Shown here in pieces: positions 1-7,802 of a stretch of 16,903 bases of DNA (the stretch's first letter is position 1; every line of letters starts with the position of its first letter). Source of the stretch: UMGS172 sp045648145. GTDB taxonomy: Bacteria; Bacillota; Clostridia; Oscillospirales; Acutalibacteraceae. Made by a program: the position numbers and the translations under genes. The stretch is from assembly GCA_045648145.1 (NCBI GenBank), contig JAZRNK010000036.1:1-16903 (forward strand). Direction: 5' to 3'. Under the pieces are notes generated by a model. The model made no database searches. It worked only from the letters and a program-made list of their open reading frames with translations, and was not told the origin of the DNA.

Positions 1-2
1 TT

Positions 3-68
3 GGCAGTTTTGTAAATGCTAAAATTACCGAGTTTGACGGTGTACTACACGGAACAAAGATAGATTAA
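3..68 (+). CDS. miaB: tRNA-2-methylthio-N6-dimethylallyladenosine synthase MiaB, C-terminal end only (5' truncated by window)
   Basis: Only the last 21 codons and a TAA stop (66-68) are present. They read GSFVNAKITEF... and end HGTKID, which looks like the end of a TRAM domain (the V-x-V/A-K-I-T-x pattern), the RNA-binding tail of MiaB. MiaB is a radical-SAM enzyme that adds the methylthio group to i6A37 of tRNAs. The stop codon overlaps the ribosome site of the next gene, so the two are in one operon. The identification leans on synteny: in Bacillus miaB (ymcB) precedes ymcA and mutS. Another TRAM-domain methylthiotransferase is possible from so short a fragment. Confidence 0.7.
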   Translation, partial: GSFVNAKITEFDGVLHGTKID

Positions 69-81
69 AGGAGAAAATAAA

Positions 82-489
82 ATGGATATTATTGAAGCAG
101 CAAGACAGCTTGGCGCTGCCATACAGAGCGATGAAAGATACAAGGCTTATCAAGAGGCTAAAAAGGCGAGTGACGCTGACGAGGAATTACAGAAGCTTAT
201 TGGTGAGTTTAATATTGCAAGAATGAGCATTGATAATGAGCTTGAAAAGGGCGATGAAAAGTCGCAGGAGAAAATCAGAGAATTTAACGTCACCATCCGC
301 CAGCTTTACGGAAAAATTATGTGTGTTGACAGTATGATGGAATATAACAAGGCTAAAGCCGATTTGGATGCCGTTATGCAAAGGGTTAACGGAATTATAG
401 ATTTAAGCATTTCGGGTGAAGACCCTGCTACTTGTGAGCCTGCAGAGGGCTGTACTGGTAGCTGTGCAACCTGTGGCGGTTGTCATTAA
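82..489 (+). CDS. ymcA: YlbF/YmcA (RicA/RicF) family protein with C-terminal cysteine cluster
   Basis: This 135-residue, mostly helical, charged protein fits the YlbF/YmcA (Com_YlbF) family. In Bacillus subtilis YmcA (RicA), YlbF (RicF) and YaaT (RicT) form a cytoplasmic complex that carries iron-sulfur clusters and steers RNase Y mRNA maturation as well as competence and sporulation. Residues 1-110 are the helical body. Residues 111-135 are a Gly/Cys-rich tail with Cys at 118, 124, 128, 131 and 134, plus Cys81 in the body, consistent with cluster ligands. The ATG at 82 follows an AAAGGAG site at 67-73 that overlaps the miaB stop. Position between miaB and mutS matches ymcA of Bacillus, but I cannot separate YmcA from YlbF by sequence alone. 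The partners ylbF and yaaT are not in the window. Confidence 0.85.
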   Translation: MDIIEAARQLGAAIQSDERYKAYQEAKKASDADEELQKLIGEFNIARMSIDNELEKGDEKSQEKIREFNVTIRQLYGKIMCVDSMMEYNKAKADLDAVMQRVNGIIDLSISGEDPATCEPAEGCTGSCATCGGCH

Positions 490-529
490 TCAGTAGTTTT
501 ACATTCGTTGCGAAGGGGATTGGATTAAA

Positions 530-3130
530 GTGGCACAGATGTCACCCATGATGTTACAGTATCTTGATATAAAAAAGCGTAATCAGGATAGTATTATGTT
601 CTTCCGCGTGGGCGATTTTTATGAGATGTTTTTCGAGGATGCCGAAACTGCTTCACGTGAGCTTGACCTTGTTTTAACGGGTAAGGATTGCGGTCTTGAC
701 GAGCGTGCGCCTATGTGCGGCGTTCCGTATCATAGCTGTGAGGCATACATTGCGCGTCTTATAAAAAAAGGCTACCGTGTTGCTATATGTGAGCAGACCG
801 AGGACCCGTCTACTGCTAAGGGTATTGTTAAACGTGACATAGTGCGTGTTATAACTCCGGGTACTGTCTTGGAAGACAGTATGCTTGACGAGGCAAACAA
901 CAATTTCCTTGTTACCTTGTTTTTCGAAAACGGCGAGTTTGGTCTTTGCTTTATTGACGCTTCGACGGGCGATATGAACGTTACCGAAATAAAGGGACAG
1001 GATGCCGTTAACCGTGTTATCGGTGAACTTGGCAGATATAATCCGAGCGAGATAGTGACGGTTAATGAATTTTCACAGCAAAAAGAGCTGTGTTCGTTTG
1101 TTACCGATCGATTGCAGTGCTGTTTGACGGCCGTTGATAACGAGCAGTTTGACAGTGGCATTGCTGAAATTGCCATTTTAAAACAGTTTAATATAAAAGA
1201 CGTCGCTGAAAAAGGCTTGGTTTCGGGTTCAATGGCCGTAAGGGTAGTCGGTGCTTGTCTTAACTACCTTGAGCGTACACAGATTAGCGGAATGGAGCGC
1301 ATTTCGAATATTCGCACCTACACTGACAATCAGTTTATGAGCATTGACGTTACCGCAATGCGTAACCTTGAGCTTTGTGAAACCATGCGCGATAAGGAAA
1401 AGCGAGGCTCACTTTTGTGGGTGGTAGATAAAACCAAGACCGCAATGGGTAAGCGTCTTATAAAGAAATGGATTAAGCGTCCGTTGATGGACGTTATGCC
1501 GATAGAATCGCGCCTTAATGGCGTTGACGAGCTTGTTGGGAACTCGGTTGCAAGAAGTGAACTAAGAGAGCTTTTGGCAGGTATTCACGATACCGAAAGG
1601 CTTATGACACGTATTGTGTACGGTAGCGCAGGCGCGAGAGAGCTGCGTTCACTCGAGTCGGCATTTTCAAAGCTTCCTGCCGTCAAAGACTTGTTAAGTC
1701 AGTGTAAAAGCCGTATATTGACCAACGCGGCAAATGAAATTGATGTTTTAGAGGATGTCTGTTCTTTGATTAATGCGGCTATTGTTGATGAGCCACCGTT
1801 TACCGTTCGTGAGGGTGGTATTATCCGCGAGGGTTACAATAGTGAGGTTGACCTTTTGAGGTCGGATATGGCCGATGGAAAGGGTATTATAACTCAGGTT
1901 GAGGCTTCAGAACGTGAAAAAACAGGTATTAAGACCTTGAAGGTCAGATATAATAAGGTTTTTGGTTATTACATAGAGGTTACCAATTCGTTTAAAGATA
2001 TGGTGCCCGAAACCTATATCAGAAAACAGACTCTTGCTAATTGTGAAAGGTATATTACCGAGGAACTCAAAACTTTAGAGGCAAGGGTGCTTGGCGCTAA
2101 AGACCGTAGTGTTCAGCTTGAGTATCAGTTGTTTGAAGAGGTCAGAAAAACAGTGGCAACTGCTTTGCCTAGGGTACAAAAAACCTCTGACGCACTTGCA
2201 ACGGTGGATGTTTTGGCATCCTTTGCCGAGGTTTCTTTCGCTAATAACTACTGCCGTCCTGTGCTTAACACTAAAGGTACGTTGAATATTGTTGCAGGCC
2301 GTCATCCTGTTGTTGAACAGTTGGGGCATGCTCCTTTTGTGCCTAATGATACCGTGCTTGACGGTAATCAGAACAGATGCGCTATCATTACGGGACCTAA
2401 TATGGCAGGTAAATCTACATATATGCGTCAGGTTGCCATTATCGTTTTAATGGCGCAAATGGGTTGCTTTGTACCTGCCCAGTCGGCTGAAATTCCCATA
2501 ACCGATGCGATTTTCACAAGGGTAGGTGCTTCGGACGATTTATCGTCGGGACAGTCAACCTTTATGGTAGAAATGAGTGAGGTTGCAAACATATTGCGTA
2601 ATGCAACCGCCAACAGTCTGCTTATACTTGATGAAATAGGCAGAGGCACCTCAACCTATGACGGTATGGCTATTGCTCGTTCGGTGTTGGAGTTTGTTAC
2701 CGATAAGCGTAAAATCGGCGCTAAAACTCTTTTTGCAACACACTATCACGAGCTTACCGAGCTTGAGGACACTTTAGACGGTGTTAAAAATTACAAAACT
2801 GCTGTCATTAAGCGTGGTGACGATATTACGTTTTTGCGTCGTGTTGTCAGAGGTGGCGCAGACGACAGCTACGGTATAGAGGTTGCTAAGCTTTCAGGTA
2901 TACCTGAAAAGGTAATAAGCCGAGCAAAAGCGATTTTGAAGGAGCTTGAGGAAAACGGTGTTAATCGTGCCGAAAAGGTGAATAGCTTTGATGATTCGCA
3001 GATTTCGTTAGAGCTTGAGGGCGCAAAGAAGCTGCTTGACGAGATTAGACTTATTGATATAAACGCTTTAACTCCGTATCAAAGTCTTATGGCTTTGAAT
3101 GATATTGTAGAAAAATCGAAGTTGATATAA
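530..3130 (+). CDS. mutS: DNA mismatch repair protein MutS
   Basis: MutS recognises base mismatches and small loops in newly replicated DNA and recruits MutL. The 866-residue length matches full MutS1 (about 860). The N-terminal mismatch-reading domain has the Phe-x-Glu motif as F30-Y31-E32 within GDFYEMF. Connector, lever and clamp domains fill roughly 120-550. The ABC-type ATPase follows, with Walker A GPNMAGKST at 622-630 and Walker B LLILDEIG with D701-E702, then a helix-turn-helix dimer tail. QISLEL at 824-829 resembles a hexameric sliding-clamp-binding motif. The start is a GTG at 530, with a GAAGGGGA site at 512-519 about ten bases upstream. An in-frame ATG at 539 would lose only three residues. 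The gap from the YlbF/YmcA gene is 40 bases with no hairpin, so cotranscription is likely. Confidence 0.97.
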   Translation: MAQMSPMMLQYLDIKKRNQDSIMFFRVGDFYEMFFEDAETASRELDLVLTGKDCGLDERAPMCGVPYHSCEAYIARLIKKGYRVAICEQTEDPSTAKGIVKRDIVRVITPGTVLEDSMLDEANNNFLVTLFFENGEFGLCFIDASTGDMNVTEIKGQDAVNRVIGELGRYNPSEIVTVNEFSQQKELCSFVTDRLQCCLTAVDNEQFDSGIAEIAILKQFNIKDVAEKGLVSGSMAVRVVGACLNYLERTQISGMERISNIRTYTDNQFMSIDVTAMRNLELCETMRDKEKRGSLLWVVDKTKTAMGKRLIKKWIKRPLMDVMPIESRLNGVDELVGNSVARSELRELLAGIHDTERLMTRIVYGSAGARELRSLESAFSKLPAVKDLLSQCKSRILTNAANEIDVLEDVCSLINAAIVDEPPFTVREGGIIREGYNSEVDLLRSDMADGKGIITQVEASEREKTGIKTLKVRYNKVFGYYIEVTNSFKDMVPETYIRKQTLANCERYITEELKTLEARVLGAKDRSVQLEYQLFEEVRKTVATALPRVQKTSDALATVDVLASFAEVSFANNYCRPVLNTKGTLNIVAGRHPVVEQLGHAPFVPNDTVLDGNQNRCAIITGPNMAGKSTYMRQVAIIVLMAQMGCFVPAQSAEIPITDAIFTRVGASDDLSSGQSTFMVEMSEVANILRNATANSLLILDEIGRGTSTYDGMAIARSVLEFVTDKRKIGAKTLFATHYHELTELEDTLDGVKNYKTAVIKRGDDITFLRRVVRGGADDSYGIEVAKLSGIPEKVISRAKAILKELEENGVNRAEKVNSFDDSQISLELEGAKKLLDEIRLIDINALTPYQSLMALNDIVEKSKLI

Positions 3131-3158
3131 AAACAAGACATGAAAGGACAGTGTTGTC

Positions 3159-3683
3159 ATGAAGATAAGCAAACGATACAAGGTTATCGGTAAAAAGAGA
3201 TACGCAAAGCTTCAAATGCCGATAGAACAGGTGCTTGATATTTTTGAGGATGCTTTGAGTAATGCTAATGAAGGCACAAGGCTTTGCGGTACCGTCAATC
3301 GTGAAAACGGCGTGTTCAGAATTGAGTACAAAATATCTTCAAGCAAGAAGTATACTTACGAGAATTATTGTATGCTGGTAACACTTGCTGAAACCGAGGA
3401 CGGCGGCACAAAGATTGAATATGCCTTTGTATACGACCGTTTTATGAGCTCTTATACGGCACTTTTGTCGATAATCTGCTTTCTTGTGCCCTTATCGGCT
3501 GCATTGTTTATATATTTTTATTATCAGCTTCGCAGTGCTTCATATCTTGCGATTTACATACCGCTTTTGCTTGTTTCTTCGTTTGGTGTGTTTTCACTTA
3601 TCGGATACAAAGAAAAGAAATCGGACGTTAAGCCGATGATTAACGAGTTTGAGCATTTTTTGGTTAGTGCATTTGAGAAATAA
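3159..3683 (+). CDS. Hypothetical membrane protein with two C-terminal transmembrane helices, between mutS and mutL
   Basis: I do not recognise this 174-residue protein. Residues 1-95 look like a soluble alpha/beta domain: a basic start, a helix around 21-35, then alternating strand-like segments to about 92 (for example RIEYKISS, KIEYAFVYD). Two hydrophobic segments follow at about 99-121 and 128-150, joined by a short loop (QLRSAS). The end is a charged, amphipathic tail (151-174) after a YKEKK stop-transfer signal. By the positive-inside rule both ends probably face the cytoplasm. There is no signal peptide and no catalytic motif I can name. AAAGGA at 3143-3148 supports the ATG at 3159. 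It sits 28 bases after mutS and 33 before mutL on the same strand, so it is very likely cotranscribed with both. Its base composition looks like that of its neighbours by eye. Confidence 0.8.
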   Translation: MKISKRYKVIGKKRYAKLQMPIEQVLDIFEDALSNANEGTRLCGTVNRENGVFRIEYKISSSKKYTYENYCMLVTLAETEDGGTKIEYAFVYDRFMSSYTALLSIICFLVPLSAALFIYFYYQLRSASYLAIYIPLLLVSSFGVFSLIGYKEKKSDVKPMINEFEHFLVSAFEK

Positions 3684-3716
3684 TTATTAAAATTTTTAAA
3701 AAAGGAGGGCTGTACC

Positions 3717-5660
3717 ATGCCGGAAATTAAGGTTTTACCAAAAGCTGTATCAGAGCTTATTGCCGCAGGCGAGGTTGTAGAGCGTCCGTCGTCGGTAATA
3801 AAGGAATTGGTTGAAAACTCAATAGATGCAGGCTCAACCGTTATTACTGTTGAAATAAAAAACGGCGGTGTAACCTTTATGCGTGTTACCGATAACGGCT
3901 GCGGTATTGCCCGACAGGATGCCGCTACTGCATTTTTGCGTCACGCAACAAGCAAGGTGCAGTCGGCTAAAGATTTAAATGAAATTATAACGTTGGGATT
4001 CAGAGGGGAGGCTCTTGCCGCTATTTCGTCAGTTTCACGGATTGAAATGATAACCAAGCGCAAAGAGGACGAGATAGGTACGCTTTATACCTGTGAGGGC
4101 GGCGCAAACGTTACGGTTGACGACGTCGGTTGTCCCGACGGAACAACCATAGTTGTAAGAGATTTATTCTTTAACACTCCCGCAAGAATGAAATTTTTGA
4201 AAAAGGATGTTACCGAGGGTAATGCTGTCGGCGCTTTGCTTGACCATATTGCTTTGTCACATCCTGAAATTTCATTTCGCTTTATAAGAGAGGGTAAGAA
4301 TGTTTTTAGTACACCCGGTGATGGAAAATTAATGTCGGCAATATACGCCGTATGCGGTAAGGAGTTTGCCTCAACTCTTATTCCTGTCGAGGGTGATTTG
4401 GGTGGTATAAAATTAAGTGGTTACGTCTGTAAACCTGCTTTTTGCCGTCCAAAAAAGAATGCGCAGTTTGTGTTTTTAAATGGCAGATATGTCCGTTCAG
4501 TTACCGTTTCGCAGGCTTTAGAGGTTGCGTATAAAAATCTGGCAATGGTGGGCAAATATCCTGTAGCAGTACTTCATTTAACGGTGCCTTACGGCGCTGT
4601 TGACGTCAACGTTCATCCTGCTAAAACTGAGGTGCGTTTTTCGGACGAGCGCAGAATTTTCGACTGCGTTCATTACAGTGTTAAAAATGCTCTTGCTAAG
4701 GGCGATGAACGGTTGCAGATGAATATAAATGCAGGCAGAGGGCAGATAAGAATGACGGCAGAGGAATACCGTCAGACCGTAATTCCCGAAACGGTTACTC
4801 CTAAAAAGGATACACTTGAAAGCTATGCCAAGCTTATGGAAGCGGCAAGTAAGACTGCAAAGCCTGTCGGCTTTCACGACGTATCGGTTAAGTACGGTAC
4901 CGTTCAGGTGCCGAAAGAGGTTATAAGTTCGAGTCTTGAAGAAAAGGTTGAGCTTGAGGTTGGCTTGAATAAAGAGTCTGTTTCACAGCCGATGGTTGCC
5001 GTTCAAGAAAAAAAGGTAGAATTTATAGAAAAAAATCAAGCCCAACAACCGACACCGCAGTCACAGACAGTGATTGAGGATGAAAATGAGGAAGGCATAA
5101 ATATCGAATACATAGGCGAGGCTTTTTCAACCTATATATTGGTCCGAAAGGGCGAAAGTCTATTCATTATTGATAAGCATGCAGCACATGAAAGAATTTT
5201 GTTTAACAAATTAAAACAAAGTCAGGAAAACGTGCCGCAAATTTTACTTTCACCCGAGCAGGTAGTGCTTCGTGGTGAGGATTATATAGCCATTGTTGAA
5301 AATATCGATTTATTACTTGAAGCAGGCTTTGAAATTGAGGATTACGGAGATAATACCGTACTTGTAAGAGCTTTGCCGTCTATATTGTTTGGCGAGGATG
5401 TAAAATCGATAGTGTATGAATTGGCGGGTAATCTTATTGCAAAAAAGACGGTTGAAATCAGCCGTATAGAGCGTATTTATGAAACTATGTCGTGCCGAGC
5501 AGCCATTAAAGCTGGCAATCTTTCGTCCAAAGAAGAGCTTTATGAGTTGGCAAAAATAGTTTTGTCAAGTAAAGAAATAATGTATTGTCCGCACGGACGA
5601 CCGGTTGCTATGGAGTTAAAGCGCTCACAGATAGAAAAACAGTTCGGAAGGATACAGTAA
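3717..5660 (+). CDS. mutL: DNA mismatch repair protein MutL (endonuclease-type)
   Basis: MutL is the ATPase that links MutS to strand incision. The 647-residue protein has the GHKL ATPase motifs: general base E30 and N34 in ELVENSIDAG, DNGCGI at 59-64, and GFRGEAL at 94-100. A Gln/Glu-rich linker covers about 340-460. The C-terminal endonuclease domain has D486-K-H-A-A-H-E492, a sliding-clamp-type motif QILLSP at 508-513, SCRAAIKAG, CPHGRP at 624-629 and a terminal FGR. It therefore appears to be the nicking type used by bacteria without MutH. The last acidic position of the DQHA-x2-E-x4-E motif is Asn497. A strong AAAGGAGG at 3701-3708 fixes the ATG at 3717. Its stop overlaps the miaA start (TAATG), implying translational coupling. 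Confidence 0.97.
   Translation: MPEIKVLPKAVSELIAAGEVVERPSSVIKELVENSIDAGSTVITVEIKNGGVTFMRVTDNGCGIARQDAATAFLRHATSKVQSAKDLNEIITLGFRGEALAAISSVSRIEMITKRKEDEIGTLYTCEGGANVTVDDVGCPDGTTIVVRDLFFNTPARMKFLKKDVTEGNAVGALLDHIALSHPEISFRFIREGKNVFSTPGDGKLMSAIYAVCGKEFASTLIPVEGDLGGIKLSGYVCKPAFCRPKKNAQFVFLNGRYVRSVTVSQALEVAYKNLAMVGKYPVAVLHLTVPYGAVDVNVHPAKTEVRFSDERRIFDCVHYSVKNALAKGDERLQMNINAGRGQIRMTAEEYRQTVIPETVTPKKDTLESYAKLMEAASKTAKPVGFHDVSVKYGTVQVPKEVISSSLEEKVELEVGLNKESVSQPMVAVQEKKVEFIEKNQAQQPTPQSQTVIEDENEEGINIEYIGEAFSTYILVRKGESLFIIDKHAAHERILFNKLKQSQENVPQILLSPEQVVLRGEDYIAIVENIDLLLEAGFEIEDYGDNTVLVRALPSILFGEDVKSIVYELAGNLIAKKTVEISRIERIYETMSCRAAIKAGNLSSKEELYELAKIVLSSKEIMYCPHGRPVAMELKRSQIEKQFGRIQ
5646..5652 (+). promoter_or_regulatory. 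Ribosome binding site that fixes the miaA start
   Basis: GGAAGGA lies inside the 3' end of mutL, seven bases before the ATG at 5660. It favours that ATG over an in-frame TTG at 5585, which would add 25 residues unlike any MiaA and would overlap the conserved end of MutL. Confidence 0.7.
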
Positions 5661-6580
5661 TGTCCGAAAAGATTAAAGTAATTGCGGTTGTAGGTCCGAC
5701 GGCTTCGGGGAAAACAGATTTGGGCGTTAAAATTGCGCAATACGTCGGCGGTGAGGTTGTGTCGGCTGACTCTATGCAAATATATGACAATATGCCGATA
5801 GCGTCTGCCGCACCCACAAAAGAGGAGATGGACGGTGTTGTCCATCATCTGATAGGTTTTGCCAAGCCTTGTGAAAAATTTTCGGTGGCCGAGTATATAA
5901 AGCTTGCCGAAAAGACGATAGACGATATTACCACTCGCGGCAAGATGCCTGTAATTGTCGGTGGAACGGGCCTTTATATTGATTCTTTGTTGTCAGGCGT
6001 AAGCTTTCCCGAAGAGGATAATGCCGACGTGCGTTTAAAGCTGGAAGCACAGGCTGATGAGTTAGGGATAGAAGCCTTGTTTGAGAGACTGAAAAGTATT
6101 GACCCGTTACATTCCGCAAAGCTTCACATAAATGACCGCAAAAGGATAATTCGCGCCCTTGAGGTTTTTGAAATACACGGAAAAAGTATTACTGAAATGA
6201 ATGAAATTTCCAAACAAAACGGTTCAAAATACGACGTTTTATGGATAGGTCTTGCTTTTCATGACCGTGAAAAGCTGTACTCAAGGATAAATTTGCGCGT
6301 TGAAAAAATGTTGGAGAACGGTCTTTTGCAGGAAGCAAAAAATGCCTATAATTCAAACGTTGGTGATACTGCTGTTCAGGCAATAGGTCATAAGGAATTT
6401 TTTCCCTTTTTTGAAGGAAGGATTTCCTTGCAGCAGGCGATAGAAACTTTAAAAACCGAAACGCGACATTATGCCAAGCGGCAGATGACTTGGTTTCGTC
6501 GAAATGAAAATATTAATTATATTTACGTCGACGAGGATAATGCTTTTGAAAAAGTAAAGCAAATTATAAATAACCAATAA
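5660..6580 (+). CDS. miaA: tRNA dimethylallyltransferase MiaA
   Basis: MiaA transfers a dimethylallyl group from DMAPP to N6 of A37 in tRNAs that read UNN codons, giving i6A, the substrate of MiaB. From the ATG at 5660 the product is 306 residues, normal for the family. The P-loop is GPTASGKT at 12-19. SADSMQIY (35-42) holds the conserved Asp and Gln of the A37 pocket, GGTGLY is the next motif, and the C-terminal block ends with RQMTWFRR. The open frame extends upstream to 5585, but that extension only overlaps mutL. The start shares one base with the mutL stop. No hfq gene follows, although hfq is a common neighbour of miaA. Confidence 0.96.
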   Translation: MSEKIKVIAVVGPTASGKTDLGVKIAQYVGGEVVSADSMQIYDNMPIASAAPTKEEMDGVVHHLIGFAKPCEKFSVAEYIKLAEKTIDDITTRGKMPVIVGGTGLYIDSLLSGVSFPEEDNADVRLKLEAQADELGIEALFERLKSIDPLHSAKLHINDRKRIIRALEVFEIHGKSITEMNEISKQNGSKYDVLWIGLAFHDREKLYSRINLRVEKMLENGLLQEAKNAYNSNVGDTAVQAIGHKEFFPFFEGRISLQQAIETLKTETRHYAKRQMTWFRRNENINYIYVDEDNAFEKVKQIINNQ

Positions 6581-6593
6581 AGGAGGAAGAAAA

Positions 6594-7802
6594 ATGCACA
6601 GCAAGGTGTTAAACGTGCTTAAATGGGCGGGAATTTTGTTTGTAGTGGCATTTTTAATATCGCAGATGTATTCGTCGTTTGTTAATCCGGTTACAACCGA
6701 TACTGTGTATAAATATTCATCCTTCTCGGGTTATGATTTGACCGGCCATATCGTTCGAAATGAAACGGTTGTTGAGTCTTCGTTAAGCGGTACGTTAAGC
6801 TTCGAAATCGATAACGGCGGCAGGGTTGCTAAAGACGGAATAATAGCCCAATGTTATGCTAACGAAGACGATGCACATAAACAGGTACGTATTGAGCAGC
6901 TTGACGAACAGATAAAACAGCTTGAAAACCTGCAGATTTATAATGACTTGAATGCGGCCGACATTAACTCGTTGAGTAGCAAGATACACACATCGATTAT
7001 TGAGGTGGCTGACAGTACACAAAACGGTGTAGTTAAAACGGGTGAGCAGTATTCGACCTTGTTACAGCTTATAAACCGTTATCAGATAATTGTCGGTCAG
7101 ATAAGTGATTTTAAAAGTCTTATAACCACACTTAAAACCGACAGAGATAGTTTAAAAGCCTCTATGACGGCACCTTTGGGTGAGCTTAAGGCACATATGT
7201 CGGGTTACGTGGTTTATACGGTTGATGGGTATGAAAGTATAATTACACCCGATGGTTTGGACAATCTTACGGTTGAAGATATCAATAATATAAAGGCGGA
7301 GGAAAAGAGCGATTCTGCGATATGCAAAATCGTTAGTGACCATGAGTGGTATATTGCCGCAGAAATGCCGTTTGACGAAGCCTTGAAGCTTAAATCAGGT
7401 CAGTCGGTTAAATTAAAAACCTCACTTTTGTCGTCACCCGAAATCAAAGCAACTGTAAGGAATGTAAATAAAAAGTCTTTGGGTGAAAACGTTGTGGTTG
7501 TTTTTGCCTGTAATGCAATGAGTATTGAACTTGCAGTTGCTCGAAATATCGAGTTTACGGTGGTATATGAGGAGTATGAGGGCTTAAGGGTAGATAATAG
7601 AGCAATACGAGTTGTTGATGGTGTTACCGGTGTTTACGTTCTTACGGCTTCGCAGGTAAAATTCGTAGCTATAAATGTGCTCTGGCAGGGCGAGAACTAC
7701 TCGATAGTTGAACAACAGGCCTCGACCAACAAGGTCTTAAGGATTTATGACGAGATAATAGTTAAAGGAAAGAACTTATATGACGGAAAATTTATCAAAT
7801 GA
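6594..7802 (+). CDS. HlyD-like membrane-anchored adaptor protein (membrane fusion protein architecture)
   Basis: A 402-residue protein with a short basic start and one transmembrane helix at about 11-27, placing the rest outside the membrane. The layout is that of HlyD/MFP adaptors: a first half-hairpin (lipoyl-like) domain at about 58-90 with SGTLSFEIDNGGRVAKDG, a coiled-coil hairpin at about 91-190, a second half-lipoyl segment at about 196-215 (HMSGYVVYTVDGYES), a beta-barrel at about 247-310, and a membrane-proximal beta domain to the end. Such proteins usually work with ABC or RND pumps, but no pump gene is nearby. An AAAGGAGG site overlaps the miaA stop. The 3' end overlaps ylmE by 23 bases, so the two are probably translationally coupled. 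Its exact role is unknown; the context suggests cell envelope or division rather than drug efflux. Confidence 0.75.
   Translation: MHSKVLNVLKWAGILFVVAFLISQMYSSFVNPVTTDTVYKYSSFSGYDLTGHIVRNETVVESSLSGTLSFEIDNGGRVAKDGIIAQCYANEDDAHKQVRIEQLDEQIKQLENLQIYNDLNAADINSLSSKIHTSIIEVADSTQNGVVKTGEQYSTLLQLINRYQIIVGQISDFKSLITTLKTDRDSLKASMTAPLGELKAHMSGYVVYTVDGYESIITPDGLDNLTVEDINNIKAEEKSDSAICKIVSDHEWYIAAEMPFDEALKLKSGQSVKLKTSLLSSPEIKATVRNVNKKSLGENVVVVFACNAMSIELAVARNIEFTVVYEEYEGLRVDNRAIRVVDGVTGVYVLTASQVKFVAINVLWQGENYSIVEQQASTNKVLRIYDEIIVKGKNLYDGKFIK

Noticed and set aside
863..880. Inverted repeat ACTGTCTT-GG-AAGACAGT inside mutS
   Set aside because: Arms of 8-9 bases with a short spacer are expected about once by chance in a window this size, and it lies within well-conserved coding sequence with no gene boundary nearby.
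3140..3193. 17-codon open frame before the hypothetical gene (MKGQCCHEDK...)
   Set aside because: It overlaps the ribosome site and the start of the 174-residue gene in another frame, has no ribosome site of its own, and the larger gene has clear protein-like features.
5585..5659. Longer miaA start at the TTG at 5585
   Set aside because: The added 25 residues resemble no MiaA and only overlap the conserved 3' end of mutL. The ATG at 5660 has a good ribosome site and places the P-loop at the normal position.
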